Shown: positions 1 through 6,904 of the stretch, in pieces
How the letters are laid out: each line of letters opens with the position of its first letter
How positions within the stretch are numbered: the stretch's first letter is position 1
Assembly (NCBI RefSeq): GCF_003859945.1
Contig: NZ_RQYM01000004.1
Span: forward strand, 1-64,000
Reading direction: 5' to 3'
Length of the DNA stretch: 64,000 nt
Origin: Leucobacter sp. OH1287
Lineage (GTDB): Bacteria; Actinomycetota; Actinomycetes; Actinomycetales; Microbacteriaceae
Position numbers and translations under genes: made by a program
Notes under the pieces: generated by a model
What the model saw: the letters and a program-made list of their open reading frames with translations, nothing else
The model's database searches: none
What the model was told of the DNA's origin: nothing

Positions 1-88
1 TATCCAAAGAAATCACCCTTTCATTTTTAGATGAATTGGGCTACTTTTCGAGCGGCGCTAGTGGGCTACTTTTCGACCGTCACTGACA
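1..88. mobile_element. Probable end of an IS21-family insertion sequence
   Basis: Two direct copies of GGGCTACTTTTCGA lie at 38-51 and 63-76, 25 bases apart. The second is followed by a terminus ending in CACTGACA at 81-88. Read on the minus strand this starts TGTCAGTGACGGTCGAAAAG. IS21-family elements have ends beginning TGT and internally reiterated terminal repeats, and actinobacterial members often carry GTCGAAAAGTAGCCCA-like repeats; that resemblance is from memory. The transposase genes (istA and istB) would lie outside the window to the left, so this may be a whole element cut by the window or a remnant. Only one end is visible and no target-site duplication can be tested. Confidence 0.5.
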
Positions 89-415
89 GCAGTTTTATGA
101 GCACGTAACGATTTAGGCACTGAGCAATTAACGAGTTCTTGTGAATACTTAGCTTCGCTCTTTAACCACCGGTCTACCAGGTTTTTTAGGAGCATCCGGA
201 GAGTTGCTGCAGCTGGCCTGCATCTTAAAAATTAGCAAAATTTCCCCGAAAGCCCCAACTTCCGGGTTTAGAGTCGAGTAGCGGGGTTACTAACTCCTAG
301 AAGATGTCTCACAAGTGGTCGGTTAGACCCAAAATAGACCCTTGGCAGGGTTTTGGGTGCTTTAGCTCGGAAAGCGTTTCTCTGTTTTGTGCCCCTGACC
401 GGTGTTTTTGGCTTG
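89..415. other. Intergenic stretch without a convincing gene
   Basis: No credible coding region is seen between the insertion-element end and the tRNA gene. A nested hairpin at 327-358 (ACCCAAAA pairing with TTTTGGGT, with an inner ACCC/GGGT pair) lies downstream of the minus-strand tRNA-Arg and may terminate it. A second hairpin at about 246-267 (CCCGAAAG with CTTCCGGG, one mismatch) has no obvious role. Confidence 0.4.
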
Positions 416-488
416 TGCCCCAGAGAGGAATCGAACCTCCGACACCTTCTTTAGGAGAGAAGTGCTCTATCCACTGAGCTACTAGGGC
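416..488 (-). tRNA. tRNA-Arg (anticodon CCT)
   Basis: On the minus strand a 73-base cloverleaf can be folded. The acceptor GCCCTAG pairs with CTGGGGC with one T-G pair and discriminator A. The anticodon stem is CTTCT/AGAAG with loop CTCCTAA, giving anticodon CCT, which reads AGG. The T-arm carries the usual GGTTCGATTCC. The 3' CCA is not encoded, since the next genomic bases are CAA. Confidence 0.95.
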
Positions 489-588
489 GGATGTGTGGGT
501 TTGGGCTGCTGCAAGAGCGCCCAGACGCACCTATCTAGGATACCAGGATCGGCACGGTTGATGCTGCACGTCAGCTGCCAAAGACAGA

Positions 589-623
589 AAACCGCGGGAT
601 CCACCTAGGGAACCCCGCGGTTT
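589..623 (-). terminator. Terminator downstream of the NlpC/P60 gene
   Basis: A perfect 10-base inverted repeat (589-598 with 614-623, AAACCGCGGG/CCCGCGGTTT) is followed on the minus strand by TTTTCTGTCTTT. It lies about 40 bases past the stop codon of the NlpC/P60 gene. Confidence 0.8.
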
Positions 624-664
624 AAGCTGCACGCCGCTGTTAGCTGCGCAGCGCAAGCACCGAA

Positions 665-1402
665 CTAGTTAACGCGAATGATGATCGAGTAGGTGCTTGG
701 GTTTGAAACGTAGCCTGGCTTGTCGTAAACGGTTGAGCCGAGGTAGCCACCGTGTACGCCGCCGCCGTTACCAGCATAGATGCCAACGTGACCTGGGCGG
801 ATCATAATATCGCCAGGCTGAGCCTCTGCTGGTGACACCTGGGTGCCGTAGCGAACGAAGTCGTAAACGCCGTGGTCGTAGCCGCCTGCGTCACGACGCT
901 GGGTTTTGCCGAGAGCAGCCAGCGCGTTCTGCACCATGTCGGTGCAATCCTGTGAAATGCCGAGCTGCGCAAACGCTGCGTTGAGCAGACCCTGTGACCC
1001 CTCACCGGCTGGAATTGCAGGAGCTGCTGGAGCTGCTGAAGCTGCTGCCTGAGAGTTTGCCTGGGTGTTGTTTGAGCGGTTGTTTGCCTCGGTTGTTTCT
1101 TCAGCCTTAGCCTCTGGCTCTGCAGGCTTCTCAACCTCGGCGAGCGCAACGCTCTCACCAACCTGCGGCAGAGAAACCTCAGCCACCTCGGTGATAATGC
1201 CCTGGGTTGGAGCAGTGCGCAGATAGTAGAGGAATGCGTCATCCTCAGAGTTGCTCTCTGCGTATGCTGGAACCGCGAAGGTTGCTGTTAGACCAACCGC
1301 AATAACTGCCGCGCCGATTGCACGTACACCTGAACGGCGCTTTGCTGGCTTAGCCACACCGCTAGGTGCGACAACAAGCTCTGTGCTTGGGGTGAACTCC
1401 AT
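665..1402 (-). CDS. Secreted NlpC/P60-family peptidoglycan hydrolase
   Basis: This 245-residue protein is a probable secreted cell-wall endopeptidase. A basic N-terminus and hydrophobic stretch (residues about 25-48, ending VPAYA|ES) form a signal peptide. An acidic, then Ala/Asn/Gln-rich linker follows (about 85-135). The C-terminal 110 residues look like an NlpC/P60 domain, with candidate catalytic Cys153 in ISQDCTDMV, His205 in RPGHVGIYAG and a third polar residue near His217. Enzymes of this family cleave peptide stems of peptidoglycan and help daughter-cell separation. AGGAAG precedes the ATG. There is no SH3 or LysM wall-binding domain, so targeting must rely on the linker or a partner. 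A GTTAC-type direct repeat lies upstream. The family is clear; the exact bond cleaved is not. Confidence 0.85.
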   Translation of the reverse strand: MEFTPSTELVVAPSGVAKPAKRRSGVRAIGAAVIAVGLTATFAVPAYAESNSEDDAFLYYLRTAPTQGIITEVAEVSLPQVGESVALAEVEKPAEPEAKAEETTEANNRSNNTQANSQAAASAAPAAPAIPAGEGSQGLLNAAFAQLGISQDCTDMVQNALAALGKTQRRDAGGYDHGVYDFVRYGTQVSPAEAQPGDIMIRPGHVGIYAGNGGGVHGGYLGSTVYDKPGYVSNPSTYSIIIRVN

Positions 1403-1468
1403 AGCTTACTTCCTGTTTGTCGATTCGCTTCTTAGATTAGTTAGTGGAAGAACCACACCTGATCAACT

Positions 1469-1483
1469 GTAACGGAAAATAAC
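1469..1483 (-). promoter_or_regulatory. Candidate MtrA-type direct repeat upstream of the NlpC/P60 gene
   Basis: On the minus strand the sequence reads GTTAT TTTCC GTTAC, two near-identical pentamers with a 5-base spacer, about 67 bases upstream of the start codon. MtrA of other actinobacteria is reported to bind GTTAC-like direct repeats and to control wall hydrolases. MtrA is encoded in this window. Binding here is inference. Confidence 0.3.
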
Positions 1484-1548
1484 GAAAATGTCACATTTAG
1501 ATCACGGATTCTCAGCTTGTGTCGCTTTTCTGACCGTCGCAGGCGTGG

Positions 1549-1565
1549 AAAAAAGCCCTATAGGG
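1549..1565 (-). terminator. Short terminator overlapping the dtxR stop codon
   Basis: The palindrome CCCTATAGGG at 1556-1565 contains the TAG stop of dtxR and is followed on the minus strand by C and six T residues (1554-1549). The stem is short but the T-run is good. Confidence 0.5.
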
Positions 1566-2253
1566 TAACGAAAATATGGGCTGCGAGGTCTTTGCTTAAA
1601 TCCAGGGATTTCTCAGATCCAGCAACCGTGATCGTGACATTTCGACCCTCACGGACGAACTTTGCGTGCTTACCAGGCAGCACATCTGCGGCGATGAACT
1701 GCTGCAGCACCTCCGGATTTACCTGCACCGGCTCAGCCAGTCTGCTGATAACAGCCTCAAATTCATCCAACGCGCCATCGGTGAACACCGACACAACGTC
1801 AACGACCTCACTGCGGAACACACCGCGCGGTTTGTGACCGAGCTCCTCAAGCCCTGGAATCGGGTTGCCGTACGGCGATGACACCGGATTGTCGATGAGT
1901 TCCAGGATCCGCTTCTCAACCCGGTCGCTCATCACGTGCTCCCAGCGGCAAGCCTCCTCGTGAACGTACTCCCACTCCAGCCCGATCACATCGTGCAGCA
2001 GTCGCTCAGCCAGGCGGTGCTTACGCATCACCTGCACAGCCTTCTGACGGCCCTCACCGGTGAGTTCCAGGTGACGATCCTCGGTTACAACGACCAGGCC
2101 GTCACGCTCCATCCGCGCAACCGTTTGTGAAACAGTCGGCCCGGAGTGATCCAGTCGCTCGGAAATACGCGCCCGCAGCGGCGTAATACCCTCTTCTTCA
2201 AGCTCAAGAATTGTACGCAGGTACATTTCTGTTGTGTCAATCAGGTCGGTCAC
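1558..2253 (-). CDS. dtxR: DtxR/IdeR-family iron-dependent transcriptional regulator
   Basis: This 231-residue protein is a metal-activated repressor of iron uptake and storage genes. The N-terminal winged helix (residues 1-70, recognition helix around SGPTVSQTVARM) is followed by the metal-binding and dimerisation domain. All canonical DtxR ligands fall at the standard numbering: Met10, His79, Glu83, His98, Cys102, Glu105 and His106 (in ACRWEH). The C-terminal 75 residues form the SH3-like/FeoA domain. The start is GTG with GAGAGGGG upstream. It is transcribed divergently from serC. The shared 104-base gap holds a DtxR-like operator, so autoregulation or control of serC is plausible. Regulators of the MntR type are shorter and lack the SH3 domain, so an iron role is more likely than a manganese role. 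Confidence 0.93.
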   Translation of the reverse strand: MTDLIDTTEMYLRTILELEEEGITPLRARISERLDHSGPTVSQTVARMERDGLVVVTEDRHLELTGEGRQKAVQVMRKHRLAERLLHDVIGLEWEYVHEEACRWEHVMSDRVEKRILELIDNPVSSPYGNPIPGLEELGHKPRGVFRSEVVDVVSVFTDGALDEFEAVISRLAEPVQVNPEVLQQFIAADVLPGKHAKFVREGRNVTITVAGSEKSLDLSKDLAAHIFVTL

Positions 2254-2301
2254 AGATTTACCCCTCTCGCAGTCTCTATTGTTAGTCTACTCGCGCAACT
2301 C

Positions 2302-2315
2302 TTAGGATCGCCTAA
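2302..2315. promoter_or_regulatory. DtxR-box-like inverted repeat between dtxR and serC
   Basis: TTAGG ATCG CCTAA is a perfect 5-base inverted repeat. Extended to 2320 it matches about 14 of 19 positions of the classical iron box TTAGGTTAGCCTAACCTAA. It lies 49 bases before the dtxR start and 43 bases before serC. Binding is inferred. Confidence 0.5.
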
Positions 2316-2357
2316 CTTTTGCTAAAAATTTTGTGAAAAAGCGCTAAAATTTCATGT

Positions 2358-3479
2358 ATGCCTGAGATCAATATCCCACAGTCCCTACTCCCCGCAGATG
2401 GCCGTTTTGGTTGCGGTCCCTCCAAGATCCGCACCGCCCAGCTCGATTTTCTCAACTCTTTGCAGCCCGGCGTGCTCGGCACTTCCCACCGCCAGGCGCC
2501 CGTTAAAGACCTGGTTGCGAGCGTCCAGGCTGGCCTCCTGAAAATGTTTAACGCCCCCGATGGTTACGAGATTCTGCTCGCTAACGGCGGCGCCACAACG
2601 TTCTGGGATTCAGCGGTCCACTCGCTCATCGAGCAGCGCAGCGCACACGCCGCGTTTGGCGAGTTCGGCGCGAAGTTCACTAAGGCTGTTAAAGCGGCTC
2701 CGTTCCTAGCGGATCCGGTTGTGTTTGAGGCCGAGGCAGGCTCACTAGCAACCCCGTCAGAGGTGCCCGATGTTGACGTTTACGCCTACCCGCACAACGA
2801 AACCTCAACCGGCGTGATGAGCCAGGTGCGCCGCATCGCCGCTGACTCCGGCGCGCTCACCGTCGTTGACGCAACCAGCGCAGCCGGCGGCATCGACTTC
2901 AACGCCGCAGACGTTGACGTCTACTATTTCTCACCGCAAAAAAACCTCGCCTCCGACGGCGGGCTCTGGTTTGCGCTGGTTTCTCCGGCTGCAATCGAGC
3001 GGATCGCGAAGGTCACCGCCTCCGGTCGCTACATCCCTGAGGTGCTCAACCTGCAGGTTGCAGTCGATAACTCACGCAAACACCAGACCCTAAACACGCC
3101 AGCGCTTGCAACCCTCGCGCTGATGGATGAGCAGATCCGCTGGATTAACGACAATGGTGGCCTCGCCTGGGCTGCCGCCCGCACCGCCGAGTCGTCAAAC
3201 ATTCTCTACGATTGGGCCGCGAAACAGAATTACGCGCAGCCGTTTGTTGCCGACCCGGCACACCGTTCACAGGTGGTTGTGACAATCGACTTTGACGACA
3301 GCATTGATGCCGCCGCGGTTGCGAAGGCGCTGCGAGCAAACGGTGTTGTTGACACCGAGCCGTATCGTAAGCTCGGTCGCAACCAGTTGCGGATCGCGAC
3401 ATTCACCGCGATTGAGCCCTCCGACGTGCAAAAGCTGACGGAGTGCATCGACTTTGTTGTCGCCGAGCTAAGAGGTTAG
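2358..3479 (+). CDS. serC: Phosphoserine aminotransferase
   Basis: A 373-residue class V pyridoxal-phosphate aminotransferase that converts 3-phosphohydroxypyruvate and glutamate to O-phosphoserine in serine synthesis, and takes part in pyridoxine synthesis. The N-terminus carries FGCGPSKIR and GTSHRQAPV, typical of the actinobacterial SerC branch. The Schiff-base lysine is Lys195 in YYFSPQKNLASDGG, and DATSAAGG holds the phosphate-proximal aspartate. Full length. It starts at the ATG nearest the divergent promoter region. Its stop overlaps the stop of the convergent DUF3027 gene by a few bases, which leaves no room for a terminator between them. Confidence 0.95.
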   Translation: MPEINIPQSLLPADGRFGCGPSKIRTAQLDFLNSLQPGVLGTSHRQAPVKDLVASVQAGLLKMFNAPDGYEILLANGGATTFWDSAVHSLIEQRSAHAAFGEFGAKFTKAVKAAPFLADPVVFEAEAGSLATPSEVPDVDVYAYPHNETSTGVMSQVRRIAADSGALTVVDATSAAGGIDFNAADVDVYYFSPQKNLASDGGLWFALVSPAAIERIAKVTASGRYIPEVLNLQVAVDNSRKHQTLNTPALATLALMDEQIRWINDNGGLAWAAARTAESSNILYDWAAKQNYAQPFVADPAHRSQVVVTIDFDDSIDAAAVAKALRANGVVDTEPYRKLGRNQLRIATFTAIEPSDVQKLTECIDFVVAELRG

Positions 3480-4075
3480 TTCAGCTCGTCGGCGCCGGTG
3501 GCGTCCGCGTCATCGGCGTCGTCTTCGTCGGAGTCGGAGTCATCGGCATCGTCGGCGTCCGCGTCGTCGAGCTCTACCTCGTCCACGTCCACACCGTCGA
3601 TCTCATCGTCAAAGTCGGAGAAATCGTTGTCGAGCACATCGTCCTCAGCAAAATCCTCGTCAGCGAGCTCAAGCGCTGCCGCCTCCGCATCCACTATTTC
3701 GGCGAGCGCCTCACGCGCTTGCGCCTCCCGATAGAGAGCCAGCCGTTCAGCCCATGGAACCCACTTTGGCGCAAGCAACGCCTCAGTGCCGGGCAACAGA
3801 GCCACCTCAAGAACCGTTGGCGCGTCACCGTTTACAGCAGCGAGAGTCGCCGTCCAGTGCCAACCCGGGTAAGCGGGGTGCAGACACTCAAACTTGACGG
3901 TCCAGGTCAGCTCGCCGGGTGCGGATCCACCCTCGCGGCGCTCGTCAATACCCGCGAGCGCGCCAATCTGCGCGGCCTCGGTTATCTCCAGCAGCGCCTC
4001 TTTTGCCAGGTCAGTAAGCTGTTTTTCTGCGGCGGAAATCGGATCCGCCCCCTTCTTTTTAGGCATCAAACTCAC
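3476..4075 (-). CDS. DUF3027 family protein
   Basis: A 199-residue cytosolic protein of unknown function, recognised as DUF3027 from its conserved core: LAKEALLEITEAAQIGAL, then LTWTVKFECLHPAYPGWHW and LEVALLPG. The C-terminal 60 residues are almost only Asp, Glu, Ala and Ser, a strongly acidic tail. The gene follows the cold-shock gene and overlaps it by 17 bases, so the two are translationally coupled. This neighbourhood is conserved in actinobacteria. Start is GTG at 4075; an ATG four codons in (4066) is an alternative. The family is actinobacterial and no biochemical role can be given. Confidence 0.85.
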   Translation of the reverse strand: MSLMPKKKGADPISAAEKQLTDLAKEALLEITEAAQIGALAGIDERREGGSAPGELTWTVKFECLHPAYPGWHWTATLAAVNGDAPTVLEVALLPGTEALLAPKWVPWAERLALYREAQAREALAEIVDAEAAALELADEDFAEDDVLDNDFSDFDDEIDGVDVDEVELDDADADDADDSDSDEDDADDADATGADELN

Positions 4076-4436
4076 CCGCCACGTGTCTTAACATCTGTGA
4101 AAGCTTGCGCGCTTGAGCGCGATCAGGGTACTGGCCCTGCTTCAGTCGGGAACCGGCGGCGTCGAGCACCTTCACCAGGTCCTCAACAATAATCGCCATA
4201 TCGTCGGCGGCTTTGCGGGGACGGCGAGGCACCCGGCCGGTCTCAACAACCGAAACCGACAGCGCCTGCGGGCCGCGGCGGCCATCGACCACGCTGTATT
4301 CGACCTTCGCTCCCGGATACAGCGTCGACGGATCCTGCACCGCTGAGGCGTGCACATAAACCTGCTGCCCGTCAGCGCCGCTGATAAAACCAAAGCCCTT
4401 TTCTTCGTCAAAGAAACGGATCTTACCGCTTGGCAT
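4059..4436 (-). CDS. Cold-shock domain protein with C-terminal extension
   Basis: A 125-residue nucleic-acid-binding protein. Residues 1-65 form a cold-shock domain with RNP1-like EKGFGFI and RNP2-like VYVHASA. The remaining 60 residues (helical, ending in HVAGEFDA) are an extension absent from ordinary 67-residue Csp proteins and usual in the actinobacterial paralogue that sits beside DUF3027. The reading frame is open further upstream, but the ATG at 4436 has TTGGAGG at the right distance and begins the domain directly. It is the first gene of a two-gene operon with DUF3027. The likely role is an RNA chaperone. Confidence 0.9.
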   Translation of the reverse strand: MPSGKIRFFDEEKGFGFISGADGQQVYVHASAVQDPSTLYPGAKVEYSVVDGRRGPQALSVSVVETGRVPRRPRKAADDMAIIVEDLVKVLDAAGSRLKQGQYPDRAQARKLSQMLRHVAGEFDA

Positions 4437-4591
4437 TTTGCCTCCAAGTTCTAAACCACCCGCCAGAGTGGGCGGCCACAAAAAACAATAATTCAAGTTT
4501 ACGCTGGGTTCGGCAAAACTGGCAGTCAGTTTCGCTAGCCGCGCAGTCGAGCGGGCGAAACAACCCCGCGGCACGCACTAGAGTAGATAAT

Positions 4592-4966
4592 ATGAGCCAA
4601 AAACGTAACCAAGAGATAACCCCCGCTCCGCTGATTGAGCGAGTGCTCGCAATTATCGGTGTCACCTGCATTGTGCTCGCCGTCGTCTGCTATCTCACCG
4701 GGCTGTTTGTTACCCTGTTCTTCTCGCGTCAAACACTCGCCGACGGTTTTTGGACGTTCGTTGCCTGGTTCTCTTACATCGGTATGCCGTTCGGGTTCCT
4801 TTGCGTGCTGACTCTGCTGTTCCTCAACCTGCGCCGCCGCAGCAGCGAACAGCGGGAGGCTGCAAGCAAACACTCCCGTCCGGCCAGTAAACAGTCCCGT
4901 CCCGCAGGAAAAAACAGCCCTGCTAAAGGGCAGCGATCCGGCGGGAAGAAACAGCGTCGCCGGTAG
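4592..4966 (+). CDS. Small membrane protein with basic C-terminal tail, unknown function
   Basis: A 124-residue protein with two hydrophobic segments (residues about 15-43 and 55-80) and a tail of about 40 residues rich in Lys, Arg, Ser and Gln, with the short repeats KHSRPASKQSRPAGKNS. It is divergent from the cold-shock gene across a 155-base gap. The ATG at 4592 lies just after TAGATAAT, which may be a -10 element of a short-leader transcript. The frame stays open upstream to 4430, but that part reads as non-coding. No family is recognised with confidence. The basic tail would be cytosolic and could touch nucleic acid or lipid head groups. Confidence 0.7.
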   Translation: MSQKRNQEITPAPLIERVLAIIGVTCIVLAVVCYLTGLFVTLFFSRQTLADGFWTFVAWFSYIGMPFGFLCVLTLLFLNLRRRSSEQREAASKHSRPASKQSRPAGKNSPAKGQRSGGKKQRRR

Positions 4967-5050
4967 TGGCGAGCATCCGCAACGGGTTTTGTCGATAAGC
5001 GTTTCGGCCACCCAATAAAACAGCCGGCGCACAACAGCGGTGAAACAGCG

Positions 5051-6883
5051 ATGAGTTCGGTTCTAAATCTGGCAGCGGCGTTAAACCACTTTGCGCCGCA
5101 GCTGGACAGCGCCTGCCTCAGCCTGCGCGAAATCAAAACCCCGCACAAAGACCTGCTGAGCCTCGCCGGGGCGCTCATCAGACCCGATTCGCTGCGGTGT
5201 GCAATCCGCAAACTAAACCGCGCGCAGCTCCGCCGCCTCACCGACCTGAAAACATCCGCACCGCTAACCGACAGTGACCCGCTCACTCAGCAGCTAGGCG
5301 CGCTCGGACTGCTCGGGGTGCAGGCGGGTCAGCTGAAAACCCTCCCCGAGGCGACCTGGCAGCTGGAGCGGCTGCAGGGCGAGTCGGCGGGCGCGGTGGC
5401 TAGTAGGCCGGGCGCGGAGGCGAGCGATTCGGTGGGTGGCTTGGCTGGCGAGCTGGCGGGCGGATCCGCACCGCCCCCGCACGGCGAGGTTTCAGGCTCT
5501 GAGCTGCCAACTGCCGCGCCAGCCAGCCAGTGGTGGCACGCGGCAGCGCTGGCAACAACCCACTGCGATACGCTGACGCGCCTTCTGCATCACAACCCCG
5601 TGAAGCTGATTGCGGGCAAGCGGGCATCGACAAAAACCCCGGTCGGAGTAAAAACTCTACGCGCTTTTGCGAAGCAGCTGCACCTCACCCAGCAGCTTGT
5701 TGGCGAGTATTTTGAGCTGCTGTTTAACGCCGGAATCCTGTCCACCCGCGCAACACAGGATCGCGGCACTTTCGCAGTTGTCAGCCCCGCCGGCCGTAAC
5801 TGGTTGCGGCTTGACCTGCCCGAGCGGTGGAGTGCGCTGGTCGCCACCGCGGCACTCCAAACCGCCGCCTATAACCGGGCGTTTCCGGGGACTATCGCGG
5901 GTGCGGAAGAGTCGCCGCTGACGGTTGTACCCCCCGCGCAGTATCTCGCGGAACATCCGCTGGCCAAGCCCCAAACCCTCACCGCGTACACAGCGCTCCA
6001 CGATCTCCTGTCCGCGCTCGGCTGCGCGCTCGAAACCGGCTACAACCCGGTGTTTTCACACTCGTTAAAGACCGAGCTAAGCTACCTGCGATCCACTGCG
6101 GAGGCAGGGGCGGAGGTGGGGACCAGCTCGGGAGCTGCGGCGGCGGCCAGCTCGGGAGCTGCGGCGGCGGCCAGCTCTGACGTCGAGGGGCCGCTGATCG
6201 GCGGGTGTGCGGATCCGCCCACGAACCCGATCGCGGTTTACGGCCTTGACGGGCTCGCGCCGCAGCAGCAGACGCGGATATATTTGCAGCCTGACCAGAC
6301 GATTCTCTGCCCGGGGTCAGCGTCGCCCGCGCTTGCCGACACGCTCTGGCTGCTCGCCGACCCGGAGCAGCTTGAGCTCGCCTCAACCTGGCGAATCTCG
6401 CAGGAGAGTCTCGGGCGCGCGGTTGCGGCGGGGGTGAGCCCCGATGAGATTCTGCGGAGGCTCAGCGAAATCTCGCTCACCGGCGTGCCGCAGCCGCTGC
6501 AGTTCACGCTCGCGGAAATGGCCGCGGCGCTCCCCCGCGAGAGCACGAACGAGGGCACCGGCCCGGCTGAGACCGCGGGGTCTAAGCAGCCGACACCGCT
6601 CGCGGAGAAACTCGCCGGGCTTGGCGCGATCCACCGAGAACTGCTGCAGCTTGTGACCCAAAAACCCGGCGGCGACACGATCACAAACACCCTGCAGCTT
6701 GCGGCGCGGGGTAGCATCGCCGTCACCGTCGCGGTCACCTCCCACGGCCAAGACCACAGTTTCACGCTGGTGCCGCGCGCGGTTGCCAGCGGCAGGCTGC
6801 GCGGGGTGGATCCGCAAAACGAGATCGAGCGCACAATCCCGCTCTCGGCAATAACCGCGGTGACGGTTTCAGACCACCGGTAA
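5051..6883 (+). CDS. Helicase-associated (Helicase_C_3-type) protein
   Basis: A 610-residue protein of the actinobacterial family that sits immediately before an XPB-type helicase. It lacks Walker motifs, so it is not itself a helicase. The C-terminal third resembles the domain often called helicase C-terminal domain-associated. Two low-complexity inserts, residues about 115-160 (Gly/Ala/Ser/Glu) and about 348-385 (SSGAAAAA repeated), look like linkers between globular parts. Only 21 bases separate it from the XPB gene, so the two are probably an operon and may act together in DNA repair or transcription-coupled remodelling. Upstream of ATG 5051 there is only a weak ribosome site. Family known, function not established. 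Confidence 0.8.
   Translation: MSSVLNLAAALNHFAPQLDSACLSLREIKTPHKDLLSLAGALIRPDSLRCAIRKLNRAQLRRLTDLKTSAPLTDSDPLTQQLGALGLLGVQAGQLKTLPEATWQLERLQGESAGAVASRPGAEASDSVGGLAGELAGGSAPPPHGEVSGSELPTAAPASQWWHAAALATTHCDTLTRLLHHNPVKLIAGKRASTKTPVGVKTLRAFAKQLHLTQQLVGEYFELLFNAGILSTRATQDRGTFAVVSPAGRNWLRLDLPERWSALVATAALQTAAYNRAFPGTIAGAEESPLTVVPPAQYLAEHPLAKPQTLTAYTALHDLLSALGCALETGYNPVFSHSLKTELSYLRSTAEAGAEVGTSSGAAAAASSGAAAAASSDVEGPLIGGCADPPTNPIAVYGLDGLAPQQQTRIYLQPDQTILCPGSASPALADTLWLLADPEQLELASTWRISQESLGRAVAAGVSPDEILRRLSEISLTGVPQPLQFTLAEMAAALPRESTNEGTGPAETAGSKQPTPLAEKLAGLGAIHRELLQLVTQKPGGDTITNTLQLAARGSIAVTVAVTSHGQDHSFTLVPRAVASGRLRGVDPQNEIERTIPLSAITAVTVSDHR
6123..6177 (+). repeat. 24-base in-frame tandem repeat
   Basis: The unit CCAGCTCGGGAGCTGCGGCGGCGG is present at 6123-6146 and 6147-6170 and begins again at 6171-6177. 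It lies inside the helicase-associated gene and encodes an Ala/Gly/Ser linker. The unit is a multiple of three, so copy changes would keep the frame. Confidence 0.9.
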
Positions 6884-6904
6884 TAGCGCTAAAATAATAG
6901 CCTT

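Noticed and set aside
3443-4192. Long plus-strand open frame of 249 codons opposite DUF3027 and Csp
   Set aside because: It is the mirror of well-supported minus-strand genes, has no domain and follows from the acidic repeat codons of DUF3027.
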